DNA of 64,000 nt from Trichormus sp. NMC-1 (GCF_001858025.1 NZ_LZQD01000001.1:1130737-1194736), one strand, 5' to 3'; positions 14,500 through 24,026 are shown, numbered from the stretch's first letter. Made by a program: numbers and translations. Notes: a model not told the origin generated them from the sequence alone.

Positions 14500-15849
14500 T
14501 TACAAAGTATAAGTGAAATCGTTTACCAACATCCCCGGAACTAAACTACCACCTAATTGCCGGCTTTCATAGGTTCCGACTTCGGGAATAAATTCTTGAA
14601 AATCGGTTAAATGTACTAAATTTTCTGCACCCCAGAAACGATAGAGACTTTCATCAAAACGCAGATTTTCAATGGGGGCGACTATTTCGCCATTTTCTAC
14701 CCAAAAACAGGCATAACGTGTCATACCTGTAATTCTACCACTAGGGCGATCGCTCCAATTTAAATAATGTAAATTAGAAACATATAATCCTGTATTTAAA
14801 CTGGGTAAAATATCATCAAATGCTAAATTACCAGGGCTGATTTCTGGAGAACGTAATGTTTCTGAACCATTAGCACCGTTAGCAAGTTTATTATATTCTT
14901 TAGCGGTGCGAGAATTAACAAGAGTATTGCTCAAAACTCCTTTTTCTATTAAAGGTAATTCCGGTGCAGCCATTTCTCCTAATTCATTAAATCTGGGAAC
15001 TAAACCGAGTTGGAAGTTTTCTTGCAAATTAAACTTTGGTGAAAGTTGTTTTTCTTGACGTGATAAAACAGCTAAAGCACTATTACCTTGTTGAATGTCT
15101 GCTTCACTGATAGCACCCCAAGAAAGCATAGCCAATAAATCAGCAACCGCAGCAGGTGCAAAATAGGTTTTATATTTTCCTCTTGGTAATTCTTGGACTG
15201 GACGAGATAGCATTGCTAATTGCTTTTTTCCATCATTTATTTTGGCTAAATAAGCAGATTCATCCCAATTGCTGCCAGCAAAAGTTCCTTTAACAGCTTG
15301 TCCTGATTCCATAAACAAAGAATAGTCTAACGTAAAAGAATCAGTAGCAAACCAGTGTTTTTGTCCGCTAGAATCACCATAAGCTCGAATAATAACACCA
15401 CCAGCATAAAGTCCAGTAAAATCTAAATCAGCTACTGATTCTAAGATATTAGTAACAACTATTTCTGGAGTTAATAATTTTCCTAGATTTACTTCTCGAC
15501 TAGTATTAGTGCCTGATGGTAAAACTAAATAAGGATCAATAGGTAATAAAGGCAATTCATCACGTAATTCTTGTAAAGCCGAGTATGCTATTTGCCAATC
15601 TATTTCCCAATTTCCACTAAAGGGAAAATGACGAAAACTCCGGCGCTTATCTGCCATTAAAGTCAGTACAATAGAAGCATCAGCCACAAAACCCGTTTGT
15701 CTAACCTTGGCATGATTGAAGCGAGTAAATTGACTGCCTTCACTATTCAACCTAACAGCAAAACTTTCACCTTCCGCTTTTTTAATCAGCAGAGTTTCTA
15801 TTAATTGATTAAAATTACTTTCTAAAATCGATAATTCTTCAACTTTCAT
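14500..15849 (-). CDS. pmbA: TldE/PmbA-family metalloprotease subunit
   Basis: A 449-aa protein of the TldD/PmbA (peptidase U62) family, the second gene of a tldD-pmbA pair on the minus strand. In the E. coli TldD/E complex only TldD carries the HExxxH zinc site, while TldE/PmbA shapes the chamber. I see no HExxxH in this protein, consistent with the PmbA role. Conserved-looking stretches are FNHAKVRQTGFVADA near the N-terminus, LPRGKYKTYFAPAAVADLL centrally, and RITGMTRYACFWVENGEI near the C-terminus. The complex trims unfolded peptides and is needed to mature some ribosomal peptides. It starts 72 bp after tldD ends. Confidence 0.9.
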   Translation of the reverse strand: MKVEELSILESNFNQLIETLLIKKAEGESFAVRLNSEGSQFTRFNHAKVRQTGFVADASIVLTLMADKRRSFRHFPFSGNWEIDWQIAYSALQELRDELPLLPIDPYLVLPSGTNTSREVNLGKLLTPEIVVTNILESVADLDFTGLYAGGVIIRAYGDSSGQKHWFATDSFTLDYSLFMESGQAVKGTFAGSNWDESAYLAKINDGKKQLAMLSRPVQELPRGKYKTYFAPAAVADLLAMLSWGAISEADIQQGNSALAVLSRQEKQLSPKFNLQENFQLGLVPRFNELGEMAAPELPLIEKGVLSNTLVNSRTAKEYNKLANGANGSETLRSPEISPGNLAFDDILPSLNTGLYVSNLHYLNWSDRPSGRITGMTRYACFWVENGEIVAPIENLRFDESLYRFWGAENLVHLTDFQEFIPEVGTYESRQLGGSLVPGMLVNDFTYTL

Positions 15850-15921
15850 AAATTACCCTAAAATCACAACAAGCAAATAGACAAAAACCCTCTGCGTACC
15901 TCTGCGTTTAAAAAACTCCTC

Positions 15922-17358
15922 TTAACCTCCCCCAAAAACCTCCACATTAGCAAATACACAAACAGGAGAACCATGTCCAACCCAAATAGCCTGATTAGGT
16001 TCTCCCTTACCACAGAAAGGAGTCCCGTACATTTGCCAATTAGAAGCATTACCAACTTGAATTAAGCTATGCCAAAATTCTGGTGTTGTCGCTCGATAGT
16101 TGGGATTACGTAAAGTTTTGGTCAATTTACCGTTTTCAATTAACTTAGCATATTCGCAACCAAACTGAAATTTATAACGTTGATCATCTATTGACCAAGA
16201 ACGGTTAGATTCCATATAAACGCCTTGTTCTATTCCTGATATAATTTCCTCAAAAGTGGCGTTTCCTGGTTCTAAATTTAAGTTGGCCATTCTGTCTATT
16301 GCCGGTCGATTCCAGGAAGAAGCACGAGCGCAAGCAACACCTGGTAAATCTGCTCTGGCTTGACTTTCTAAACTGCCTAAACCGCGTTGGAGAATGCCTT
16401 TTTTAATGACATATTCTTTGGTAGCTACTGCACCAGTATCATCAAAACCATAACTAGCAAATTCACCTTCAACTGTGGGATCAAAGGTAATATTCATTAA
16501 TGGCGAACCATATTCTAGTTTACCAAAATCCTCTTTGGTGACAAAGCTACCGCCAGCATAGTTGCGTTCATCTCCTAAAATGCGGTCAATTTCTAATGGA
16601 TGACCGATACTTTCATGGATTTGCAGCATCATTTGGTCTGGTGCTAAAACTAAATTAGTGCGAATATTTGGGCATTCTTCCGCAGTTAATAATTCTAATG
16701 CCTGTTCGCCAACTTGCTGCACTCGATGCCATAAAATATCGGTTTTTAAAAGCTCCCATCCACCTTGATAAGAGTTTGCATGAGCGCCGTTATTGGTACG
16801 TGGCTGGACGATTGCACCATCTTGAGCGATCGCACCAAAATGCGTATTAAGGGCGATAATTTTCTGATATACTTCTGAGCCGTTGCTGCTGACAAACCAA
16901 GTTTCTTTATCGCTAGTAGCTACAGTGGCGGTGGTTTGAACTATTTTGTCGTTGATTTTCAGCTTTTGGCAAATGCGAATTAGTAAATCGTTGATTTCTC
17001 CTGGACTAATCGCATCTAATGGTTCTAAAAAGGGTGATTTATATTCACCTACCACTTTGGGGCGTGTACTTTCACTAACGGGATATATCCACCATGCACT
17101 AGCTGCTAATGCTTGTTTATAGGCTATTTCGGCGGCATTTTGCAGGGATGGTAATGCTAAGGAGTTGGTAGCAGCATAACCTAAACAGCCATTTACCATC
17201 ACTTCTAGCATGGCTCCCATTGTCAAGGATTGGCCGTTGCTTTGGGGTAATCCGTCACGAACATAATGGGATCTCGATGTCTCTTTTACGGCTCTAATCC
17301 CAATCCAATCAGCAGGAATGTTGAGTTGAGAAATTGCTTTTTTAAGTTCAAATAACAT
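15922..17358 (-). CDS. tldD: TldD-family zinc metalloprotease subunit
   Basis: A 478-aa protein with the zinc-site motif HESIGH near residues 247-252 and the following EIDRILGDERNYAGGSF block that is diagnostic of TldD. Further conserved parts are GAVATKEYVIKKG and a C-terminal GFGCEYAKLIENG-like segment (FQFGCEYAKLIENGKL). It would form a heterodimeric cytoplasmic protease with the PmbA protein encoded next. The order cysS-tldD-pmbA on one strand, with gaps of 74 and 72 bp, suggests co-transcription. The ATG start is the only reasonable one. Confidence 0.92.
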   Translation of the reverse strand: MLFELKKAISQLNIPADWIGIRAVKETSRSHYVRDGLPQSNGQSLTMGAMLEVMVNGCLGYAATNSLALPSLQNAAEIAYKQALAASAWWIYPVSESTRPKVVGEYKSPFLEPLDAISPGEINDLLIRICQKLKINDKIVQTTATVATSDKETWFVSSNGSEVYQKIIALNTHFGAIAQDGAIVQPRTNNGAHANSYQGGWELLKTDILWHRVQQVGEQALELLTAEECPNIRTNLVLAPDQMMLQIHESIGHPLEIDRILGDERNYAGGSFVTKEDFGKLEYGSPLMNITFDPTVEGEFASYGFDDTGAVATKEYVIKKGILQRGLGSLESQARADLPGVACARASSWNRPAIDRMANLNLEPGNATFEEIISGIEQGVYMESNRSWSIDDQRYKFQFGCEYAKLIENGKLTKTLRNPNYRATTPEFWHSLIQVGNASNWQMYGTPFCGKGEPNQAIWVGHGSPVCVFANVEVFGGG

Positions 17359-17432
17359 AGTTACAATTCAAAATTCTGAATTATTTTTTTCACGCAGAGA
17401 CGCGGAGGCACAGAGAGGAATTTTTTAATTGA

Positions 17433-18893
17433 TTATCTGTGCCAACGTGTACCTTCTTTGCTATCTATTAAGGTAACGCCTTTTGCTAATAGTTCATCAC
17501 GAATTCTATCTGATTCTGCAAAATTCTTGGCTTTTCGCGCTGCTTGTCTTTCTTGAATTAAATCTTCAATTTCCCCATCACTTAAACTATCTTGGGGATG
17601 AGTTTCGGCTTCTGGTTGGGCAGTTAAACCTAAAACATCTGCTAATGTAATTAGGGTTTGCCATGTTTTAAGTAATTCATTGGCTGGGGTTTCTGTTCTT
17701 CCTTGATGAACAATGATATTTCCCTCCCGATTTAGTTCTTTGGCTAATTCAAAAATTACTGCTAACCCACCGGGGAAATTAAAGTCATCGTCAACGGCTT
17801 CTTTAAATCTCTCAATCTCCGCATTTTGGATTTTGGATTTTGGATTTTGAATGAGGTTAGATTCGTCCCAGCCTAGTTTTTTACTATGTTGATAACCGAA
17901 AAGTAAACCTTCTTTGATAGTATGCCAGCCGTTGGTTGCTGCTAATATGGCATCATCGGTAAAATCTATAGGCTTGCGATATTGTGCCATCATCACAAAC
18001 AACCGCACCGCCATTGGATCTACACCTCGATCTAGCAACTCGCGGATAGTGATAAAATTACCCAATGACTTGGACATTTTTTCACCATCTACCTTCACCA
18101 TGCCGTTGTGTAACCAATAATTAGCCAGAGGTTTACCAGTTACTGCTTCAGATTGGGCAATTTCGTTTTCATGGTGTGGGAAAATTAAGTCAGCACCACC
18201 AGCGTGGATGTCTATAGTATCACCCAAGCGATCGCGTACCATCGCCGAGCATTCAATATGCCATCCTGGGCGGCCTTTTCCCCACGGAGACTCCCACGCA
18301 GGTTCGCCGGGTTTTGCAGCCTTCCACAGGGCAAAATCAAAGGGGTATTTCTTCTTTTGATATTCTGCGTCTTCAACATTTACCCGTTCACTCGCACCGG
18401 CTTGCATATCTTCTAATTTGCGTCCTGAAAGTTTGCCATATTCTGCAAAACTTTGTACCGCATAATACACATCACCCTGAGATGGATATGCAAAACCTTT
18501 ATTTTCTAAATCGTGAATTAATCTTTGAATACCATTCATGGTGTGTGTAGCACGGGGATATTCATCAGCTTCTTTAATTCCCAACCGTGACATATCCTCA
18601 AAATATGCTTGAATATAGCGTTCTGCCACAACTTCCATTGAAGAATTTTCTTCTCTTGCGCGTCTGAGAATTTTATCATCAATATCCGTAAAATTTTGGA
18701 TATAACGCACATCATAGCCGATAAACTGAAGATAGCGACGCACTACATCCCAGACAATACACGCTCTAGCATGACCCAAATGGCAGTAATCATAAACAGT
18801 CACGCCGCAATAGTACATCTTAACCTTGCCAGGTTCGACGGTGGTAAAAGGTTCTTGACGACGGGTGAGAGTATTGTAGAGAGTTAGGGTCAT
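17433..18893 (-). CDS. cysS: Cysteinyl-tRNA synthetase
   Basis: A class I aminoacyl-tRNA synthetase charging tRNA-Cys. With the ATG at 18893 it is 486 aa; a longer frame to 18911 adds six residues that do not fit the family. Zn-ligand C29 lies in YYCGVTVYDYCHLGHAR, and the HIGH-like motif is HLGH at 38-41. The second zinc region is GWHIECSAM ... HHENEIAQSEA, and the KMSKS motif sits near residues 271-275. A linker near residues 350-360 (IQNPKSKIQNAE) comes from a common cyanobacterial repeat (CCAAAATCCAAAATCC-type) that has entered the coding frame without breaking it. Confidence 0.95.
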   Translation of the reverse strand: MTLTLYNTLTRRQEPFTTVEPGKVKMYYCGVTVYDYCHLGHARACIVWDVVRRYLQFIGYDVRYIQNFTDIDDKILRRAREENSSMEVVAERYIQAYFEDMSRLGIKEADEYPRATHTMNGIQRLIHDLENKGFAYPSQGDVYYAVQSFAEYGKLSGRKLEDMQAGASERVNVEDAEYQKKKYPFDFALWKAAKPGEPAWESPWGKGRPGWHIECSAMVRDRLGDTIDIHAGGADLIFPHHENEIAQSEAVTGKPLANYWLHNGMVKVDGEKMSKSLGNFITIRELLDRGVDPMAVRLFVMMAQYRKPIDFTDDAILAATNGWHTIKEGLLFGYQHSKKLGWDESNLIQNPKSKIQNAEIERFKEAVDDDFNFPGGLAVIFELAKELNREGNIIVHQGRTETPANELLKTWQTLITLADVLGLTAQPEAETHPQDSLSDGEIEDLIQERQAARKAKNFAESDRIRDELLAKGVTLIDSKEGTRWHR

Positions 18894-18996
18894 AACAGAG
18901 TAATGGGACAATCAGACGATAAACAATAATAACGCAAGTTGCTGGCGAGGGAGCAGATGAAAATTTTGTAAACTAATAATGGTTGTGAACATCTTG

Positions 18997-19067
18997 TAGG
19001 TTGGGTTAGACGCGGTAATTAATTGATTTAGCACAAATAAATCATAAAACTGCGTCGTAACCCAATA
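18997..19067. repeat. Degenerate GTAGGTTGGGTT element
   Basis: GTAGGTTGGGTTAGACGC pairs with GCGTCGTAACCCAA across about 70 bp. It is a diverged member of the family at 11945-12083, 31130-31203 and 35401-35467. It lies in the divergent gap between cysS and the Uma2 gene. Confidence 0.6.
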
Positions 19068-19128
19068 TTGGTGTTCACGGTTCATTTATGATCGCTATAG
19101 TAATCTTGTCAACACCCGGAGGTAAAGT

Positions 19129-19746
19129 ATGATTCAAGCATTACCCAAAACCAAGCCAGTAACTTTTGAGGAATTTGTACAATGGAAACCAGAAGGCAAG
19201 TATTATGAATTACATAATGGAGTAGTTGTTGAAATGAATCAACCTTTAGGCGATCATGAGTGGATTATCATTTTTTTGAATGACATAATCTTTTCAGAAT
19301 ATAAACGGTTAGGTTTGCCCTATGGTATATCGAAAACTGTCTTGGTGAAACCACCTGAAAATGAATCTGCTTACTCACCAGATGTTTTACTACTCAATCC
19401 AGCTAATTTACAAAATGAATCTTTCTGGAAAAAATCAGCTACAGTTACTCAAGCTGCATCAATACCATTAGTTATTGAAGTTGTGAGTACAAATTGGCGT
19501 GTTGATTATTTAACAAAAGTTAAAGACTATGAAGAAATTGGTATTCTTGAATATTGGATTGTTGATTACTTAGCTTTAGGTGGAACTCCCTATATAGGAA
19601 ATCCCAAACAACCAACTATTTCTATTTATAATTTAATCAATGGGGAATATCAAGTTAGTCAATTTAGAAAAAATGAAACTATAGTATCACCAACTTTCCC
19701 AGAATTGAGCTTAACTGCTAACCAGATTTTTCAAGCTGGTATGTAA
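19129..19746 (+). CDS. Uma2 family endonuclease-like protein
   Basis: A 205-aa protein of the Uma2 (DUF820) family, a PD-(D/E)XK nuclease fold greatly expanded in cyanobacteria. The expected residues are visible: YYELHNGVVVEM near the N-terminus, SPDVLLL (Asp), PLVIEVVS (Glu) and TKVKDYEEIGILEYWIVD (Lys plus following helix). The family's substrate is not known. A ribosome site GGAGGTAAAGT precedes the ATG. It stands alone between cysS (divergent) and the CobW gene, with no obvious partner. Confidence 0.9.
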   Translation: MIQALPKTKPVTFEEFVQWKPEGKYYELHNGVVVEMNQPLGDHEWIIIFLNDIIFSEYKRLGLPYGISKTVLVKPPENESAYSPDVLLLNPANLQNESFWKKSATVTQAASIPLVIEVVSTNWRVDYLTKVKDYEEIGILEYWIVDYLALGGTPYIGNPKQPTISIYNLINGEYQVSQFRKNETIVSPTFPELSLTANQIFQAGM

Positions 19747-19814
19747 ATATGTCACCAATGATGCCAACTAGCTAAAATCAAGATAACATTTAAAATACAC
19801 CAATATCCTACTTC

Positions 19815-20942
19815 ATGATTATGCAAACAACTACGACTTCCGAATCTCACCCAATGGACGCTCCTAAACAAGGTTTACCAGTAACCATTATTACGGGGTT
19901 TCTTGGTAGCGGTAAAACTACTTTACTCAACCATATTCTCACAAATCAGCAAGGTGTGAAAACTGCTGTTTTAGTGAATGAATTTGGTGAAATTGGTATC
20001 GACAACGAATTAGTTGTTTCCACTGATGAAAATATGGTGGAATTAAGTAATGGCTGTATATGCTGCACCATTAATAATGACTTAGTAGATGCCGTTTACA
20101 AAGTTTTAGAAAGGGAAGACAAGCTAGATTATTTAGTTGTAGAAACAACTGGTTTAGCAGATCCTCTACCTGTAGCTATGACATTTCTAGGTTCAGAGTT
20201 GCGAGATTTGACCCGATTGGATTCTATTATTACTGTAGTTGATGCGGCAAATTATAGCTTGGATTTATTTAATTCTCAAGCAGCTTTAAGTCAAATTACC
20301 TATGGTGATGTAATTATTCTTAATAAGACAGATTTGGTTGATGAAACCACTTTGCAGGAATTGGAAAGAAAAATCAATGATATCAAGGAAGGTTCAAGAA
20401 TTATTCGGACTACAAAATCCCAAGTTCCACTTCCTTTAATTCTCAGTGTGGGATTGTTTGAGTCTGATAAATATTTCGATTCAGAGGAAGAAGAACACGA
20501 AGAACATCACGACCATGATCACGATCATTCTACCTGTGGACATGACCATCATGATGATCATTCTAACTGCGAACATGACCATCATGATCATGAACATCAT
20601 CACCATCATTCTGACCATTTAGAAAATGATGGTTTTATTTCTATATCTTTCCAAAGTGAAAAACCTTTTTCTATTCGCAAGTTTCAATATTTTCTAGATA
20701 ACCAACTACCCACAAATGTCTTCCGTGCTAAGGGGATTATGTGGTTTGATGAAAGTCCCCAACGTCATATTTTCCACCTTTGCGGTAAACGCTTCACCAT
20801 TGATGATGATGAGTGGAAAGGTGAAAAGAAAAATCAATTAGTGCTAATTGGTCAAAATCTAGATAGTGAAACTTTGCTCCAGCAAATAGAAAACTGTATT
20901 TGTCTTCCTTCTACTAGTAGAGGTAAAGGATTTGGTAAATAG
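19815..20942 (+). CDS. CobW/COG0523 GTPase with His-rich metal loop
   Basis: A 375-aa G3E GTPase. Walker A is GFLGSGKT at residues 28-35. The metal-binding CxCC motif is in SNGCICCTIN near 77-86. The base-recognition motif is NKTD near 174. A strongly His/Asp-rich loop at about residues 225-270 (repeated HDHDH, HHDDH and HHHHH runs) precedes the C-terminal CobW_C domain. COG0523 proteins with such loops act as zinc (or other metal) chaperones that deliver metal to client enzymes. Assignment to cobalt or cobalamin use is not supported by the neighbours. I looked for a Zur-like palindrome upstream and saw none that is convincing. Confidence 0.9.
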   Translation: MIMQTTTTSESHPMDAPKQGLPVTIITGFLGSGKTTLLNHILTNQQGVKTAVLVNEFGEIGIDNELVVSTDENMVELSNGCICCTINNDLVDAVYKVLEREDKLDYLVVETTGLADPLPVAMTFLGSELRDLTRLDSIITVVDAANYSLDLFNSQAALSQITYGDVIILNKTDLVDETTLQELERKINDIKEGSRIIRTTKSQVPLPLILSVGLFESDKYFDSEEEEHEEHHDHDHDHSTCGHDHHDDHSNCEHDHHDHEHHHHHSDHLENDGFISISFQSEKPFSIRKFQYFLDNQLPTNVFRAKGIMWFDESPQRHIFHLCGKRFTIDDDEWKGEKKNQLVLIGQNLDSETLLQQIENCICLPSTSRGKGFGK

Positions 20943-21049
20943 TAAGTAGCCATCATGAACTGCGTACACCAGGACACATGAGAAACTTCTTATTCCCCTC
21001 CACGAAACAGCGGGGAGGGGTTAGGGGTGGGGTCTTATTTTCAAGTCAG
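20943..21049 (+). repeat. 107-bp dispersed repeat, copy 1
   Basis: It runs from TAAGTAGCCATCATGAACTG to TCTTATTTTCAAGTCAG and contains the CCCCTCC ... GGGGAGGGG hairpin. A copy of equal length with two differences lies at 61322-61428. It begins right at the stop codon of the CobW gene. No coding content is seen. Confidence 0.8.
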
Positions 21050-21064
21050 TTATTTCCCAGTTAT

Positions 21065-21095
21065 GTAGGTTGGGTTGACGCAAGGAAACCCAACA
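21065..21095 (+). repeat. Half copy of the GTAGGTTGGGTT repeat
   Basis: GTAGGTTGGGTTGACGC followed by GGAAACCCAACAT corresponds to the left arm of the inverted-repeat family at 11945-12083. The right terminal AACCCAACCTAC is missing. Confidence 0.6.
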
Positions 21096-21148
21096 TCTAA
21101 AAACTTTATTTATGCGGTTGGTGCAACCTCAGATACAATTAGTACCTC

Positions 21149-22915
21149 TCATTTAATCGCTGCAAGTTGAGTTTGATAAATGTGGATTTGATCTACCAAA
21201 CCCTGAATACCAGGAACATCAAAACCATAACTCTGAAAACCCTTCCCGATAGAATTAGTTAAAACCTCTGCACCTTTCCCTTGATAATAAACAGGAACTG
21301 GACGGTTTGCATGATTTCCCCAACCATATTTAACTTGAGGTTCAGAACCCCAAAAATGACCAGCTTTTATAGGTTCAAATTCAACAGTTAAAGCTTCTGC
21401 ACCCTGGTTTTTGAGAAGTTCCCCAAAGTTGGGATTTAAAGTTAGGTAATGATCATGATCTGCGGTGACAATGAGGAGGTTATTTTCCCAACCACCGTTA
21501 TTTTTAATCCAGTCAATTGTGGTTTTGACGGCTTTATCAAAATCCAAGACTGTTCCAATTAAATTATCTAAGTTATCATCATGAGCAGCCCAATCAATAT
21601 CACCACCTTCTACCATTAACCAAAATCCATCTTTGTCTTTAGATAAAACTTCTAAAGCGGCTTTAGTTAAATCCTGGAGAGTGGGATTTTCATTAATTTC
21701 TCTAGCAATAAATGATTTATCGGTTTCTCCAGGAAGCAGCGGACGAACTGTATCGGGTTTTTGTCCTTGAGAACCAAACAAAGAAAAGATACTCAAACCT
21801 GTATTGCTGTAGTCTCCGTTAGCGGTACTGACAGGGAGATTTCCCTCTTGTCCTCTGGCTCCATATAATCCTAACAAGCGATCGCCTTTTTGAGGATCTA
21901 ACTTACTCGCAGTCCTGGCTAACTTAGTCGCCGCATCTTTCCCCCGTTCTAAAAATGTATAATCGTAGCGGTTTCCATTCGGGTTTTTACTCAATTCTGC
22001 GTAGGTTGATTTCGTAATATATTCAAACTTTGTCGGAGGTTCTACTCCCATTGGTAAAGATTCACTATCAGCACCTGTGAGGGGATGACCACCACCTAAA
22101 ATTACAGTAGGTTGATAAATGCGGAGTTCCTGCTGTAAAATGTTATCCAAACTGGGAAAATCAGCGTCATATTTATTTCGACGATTGACGTTAGCTGCTG
22201 CTGCACCAGGAGTAGCATGATCAATGGGGACAGAAGTGACAATCCCTGTAGATTTACCAGCATCAGCCGCAGTTTTGAGAATTGTTTCTAGTGGTTTCTC
22301 AAATATATCTACGGAAATAGCGTTGTTATAGCTTTTAACTCCGGTATAAAGAGTAGTAGCTGTATTTGCTGAGTCAGGATAACTGTGCTTGATGTATGCA
22401 GGGTCATTTCCAGGTGTCCAAGGATTGATCCCCCCACGAACAGGATCATAACCGACTAAGTTACCAACTGCATCAGCACTGAGGTTTTCTGTACCACCTG
22501 ATGGTTTATTCCCTGGGTTAAATATGGGTTGAAATTTGAAACCTGGTAAAACTGGACTAGCACCTGTCATAGAAATAGAGTTATCTAGTGCAGAGTTACC
22601 AGTACTAAACACGCCATTACCAGGAGCAACAGTTGTACCATAGGTTGTAGCTAAGGCGTAATTATCTAGGGTTTGAAAGCTGAGTCCTTCTCCTTTCCCT
22701 GATGTGTAATTATATCCTTTGGCAACAGCAGCAGCGCGAGCCATTTCCCACCCCATACCATCCCCAATCATCAGAATTACGTTCTTGGTCTTGGTTGTGG
22801 TTGTAGCTGGGCTGGAATTAGAAGCTATCGCTCCCACTATAATAATCGCTAGGGTTAAGATTCCAGCCAGTAAACTACCTGTTAATCGAATTTGTGAACT
22901 AGATTTAACTGTCAT
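21149..22915 (-). CDS. Alkaline phosphatase, PhoA type, exported
   Basis: A protein of 588 aa from the ATG at 22915, chosen because AGGAGG lies about 10 nt upstream and the N-terminus then forms a signal/anchor (SGS-LLAGILTLAIIIVGAIAS). The first active-site region is VILMIGDGMGWEMARAA. A metal-site motif VEGGDIDWAAHDDNLDN and a later VTADHDHY complete the binuclear zinc site expected of the alkaline phosphatase superfamily. It would hydrolyse phosphomonoesters in the periplasm under phosphate limitation. Its promoter shares the 68-bp divergent gap with psb28. I could not identify a clear Pho box. Confidence 0.9.
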   Translation of the reverse strand: MTVKSSSQIRLTGSLLAGILTLAIIIVGAIASNSSPATTTTKTKNVILMIGDGMGWEMARAAAVAKGYNYTSGKGEGLSFQTLDNYALATTYGTTVAPGNGVFSTGNSALDNSISMTGASPVLPGFKFQPIFNPGNKPSGGTENLSADAVGNLVGYDPVRGGINPWTPGNDPAYIKHSYPDSANTATTLYTGVKSYNNAISVDIFEKPLETILKTAADAGKSTGIVTSVPIDHATPGAAAANVNRRNKYDADFPSLDNILQQELRIYQPTVILGGGHPLTGADSESLPMGVEPPTKFEYITKSTYAELSKNPNGNRYDYTFLERGKDAATKLARTASKLDPQKGDRLLGLYGARGQEGNLPVSTANGDYSNTGLSIFSLFGSQGQKPDTVRPLLPGETDKSFIAREINENPTLQDLTKAALEVLSKDKDGFWLMVEGGDIDWAAHDDNLDNLIGTVLDFDKAVKTTIDWIKNNGGWENNLLIVTADHDHYLTLNPNFGELLKNQGAEALTVEFEPIKAGHFWGSEPQVKYGWGNHANRPVPVYYQGKGAEVLTNSIGKGFQSYGFDVPGIQGLVDQIHIYQTQLAAIK

Positions 22916-22983
22916 AGGTAAAATGCCTCCTCTATGATGAGAGAATATTACATAATGATCACAAAACTTAAAATTCATTTATC

Positions 22984-23319
22984 ATGGCAAAAATTCAGTT
23001 TTCTAAAGGCGTTGACGAAGAAGTAATTCCAGAGGTACGCTTGACGCGATCGCGCAGTGGTGATCAAGGTACAGCAACATTTATTTTTACCAATCCACAA
23101 ATTTTGGGACAAGGTAATACTGAAGAAATCACCGGGATGTACATGATTGACGAAGAGGGAGAAATAATTACCCGCGAAGTTAAGGGTAAATTTGTTAACG
23201 GTAGACCAGAAGCTTTAGAAGCCGTTTACCTGATGAAAACCCCCGAAGAATGGGAGCGATTTATGCGCTTTATGGATCGTTATGCCAAGGAAAACGATCT
23301 AGGATTGAGTAAATCCTAA
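22984..23319 (+). CDS. psb28: Photosystem II assembly protein Psb28
   Basis: A 111-aa protein that matches Psb28 throughout: [20 protein letters not shown] at the N-terminus, then [21 protein letters not shown] and [19 protein letters not shown] at the C-terminus. Psb28 binds the cytoplasmic side of assembly intermediates of photosystem II (CP47-containing modules) and is not in the mature complex. The length is the family norm. It is divergent from the alkaline phosphatase gene with a 68-bp gap. Confidence 0.95.
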   Translation: MAKIQFSKGVDEEVIPEVRLTRSRSGDQGTATFIFTNPQILGQGNTEEITGMYMIDEEGEIITREVKGKFVNGRPEALEAVYLMKTPEEWERFMRFMDRYAKENDLGLSKS

Positions 23320-23482
23320 GTAGTCACTTAGTCATTGGTCATTGGTCAAACAGGTCATTGGTCACTGGCTAAAACTTATACCATTTTGGATTTTGGATTT
23401 GGGATTGTCAAAGATTTAGTAAACAAGTGTTTTACCACTTTCATCTGTCGTTATCATTTTTCTTTCTTGGTATCAAATACCT

Positions 23483-23989
23483 ATGAAACTCCAACCACAC
23501 CCAGATTCAGTGGGAATAACTGTAACTTGCGCTGTTATTACCGTCAGCGATACCCGCACCACGGAAACAGACAAAAGTGGTCAACTGATTCAACAATTGC
23601 TTTTGACTGCTAACTATGCTGTGGGAGTCTACAAAATTATCAAAGATGAACCCGCAGAGATTCAAGCACAGATAGAATTGCTGGGTAAAAATGCTAATTT
23701 AGATGCTGTAATATTTAATGGTGGGACAGGAATTGCCCCTAGAGATACCACCTACGATGCTATAGAAAAGTTGCTAGAAAAGACTTTACCGGGATTTGGT
23801 GAGTTATTTCGCTTTTTAAGCTATCAAGAAATTGGTTCACGAGCGATCGCATCTCGTGCTGTAGGTGGTATTTATAAAAATAAACTTATCTTCTCTCTTC
23901 CCGGTTCCAGTACTGCAGTACTATTAGGAATGGAAAAACTGATTTTACCCGAACTCGTTCATCTTGTTACTCAAATGCAAAAGCTATAA
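23483..23989 (+). CDS. moaB: Molybdenum cofactor biosynthesis protein MoaB/MogA family
   Basis: A 168-aa MoCF-biosynthesis domain protein. Recognisable parts are TCAVITVSDTRTTETDKSGQ near the N-terminus, VIFNGGTGIAPRDTTYDAIE with the GGTG pterin-binding motif near residues 80-95, and the C-terminal KLIFSLPGSSTAVLLGMEKL. Family members adenylylate or bind molybdopterin during molybdenum cofactor synthesis. It starts 163 bp after psb28. The gap carries GGTCATTGGTCA-type and TTTTGGATTTTGGAT-type short repeats. A 31-nt palindrome follows the stop codon. Confidence 0.92.
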   Translation: MKLQPHPDSVGITVTCAVITVSDTRTTETDKSGQLIQQLLLTANYAVGVYKIIKDEPAEIQAQIELLGKNANLDAVIFNGGTGIAPRDTTYDAIEKLLEKTLPGFGELFRFLSYQEIGSRAIASRAVGGIYKNKLIFSLPGSSTAVLLGMEKLILPELVHLVTQMQKL

Positions 23990-23995
23990 TAACAA

Positions 23996-24026
23996 GATCC
24001 CCGACTTCTCAAAGAAGTCGGGGATC
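23996..24026. repeat. 31-nt palindrome between convergent moaB and mraY
   Basis: GATCCCCGACTTCT, loop CAA, then AGAAGTCGGGGATC. It is nearly the same as the one at 11321-11351. In this convergent position it could serve as a bidirectional terminator, although it lacks a strong U-tract on either side. Confidence 0.75.

Noticed and set aside
22916-22983. Pho box in the phosphatase/psb28 divergent gap
   Set aside because: Only loose CTTAAAATT-like matches were seen, without the tandem spacing expected of a Pho box.
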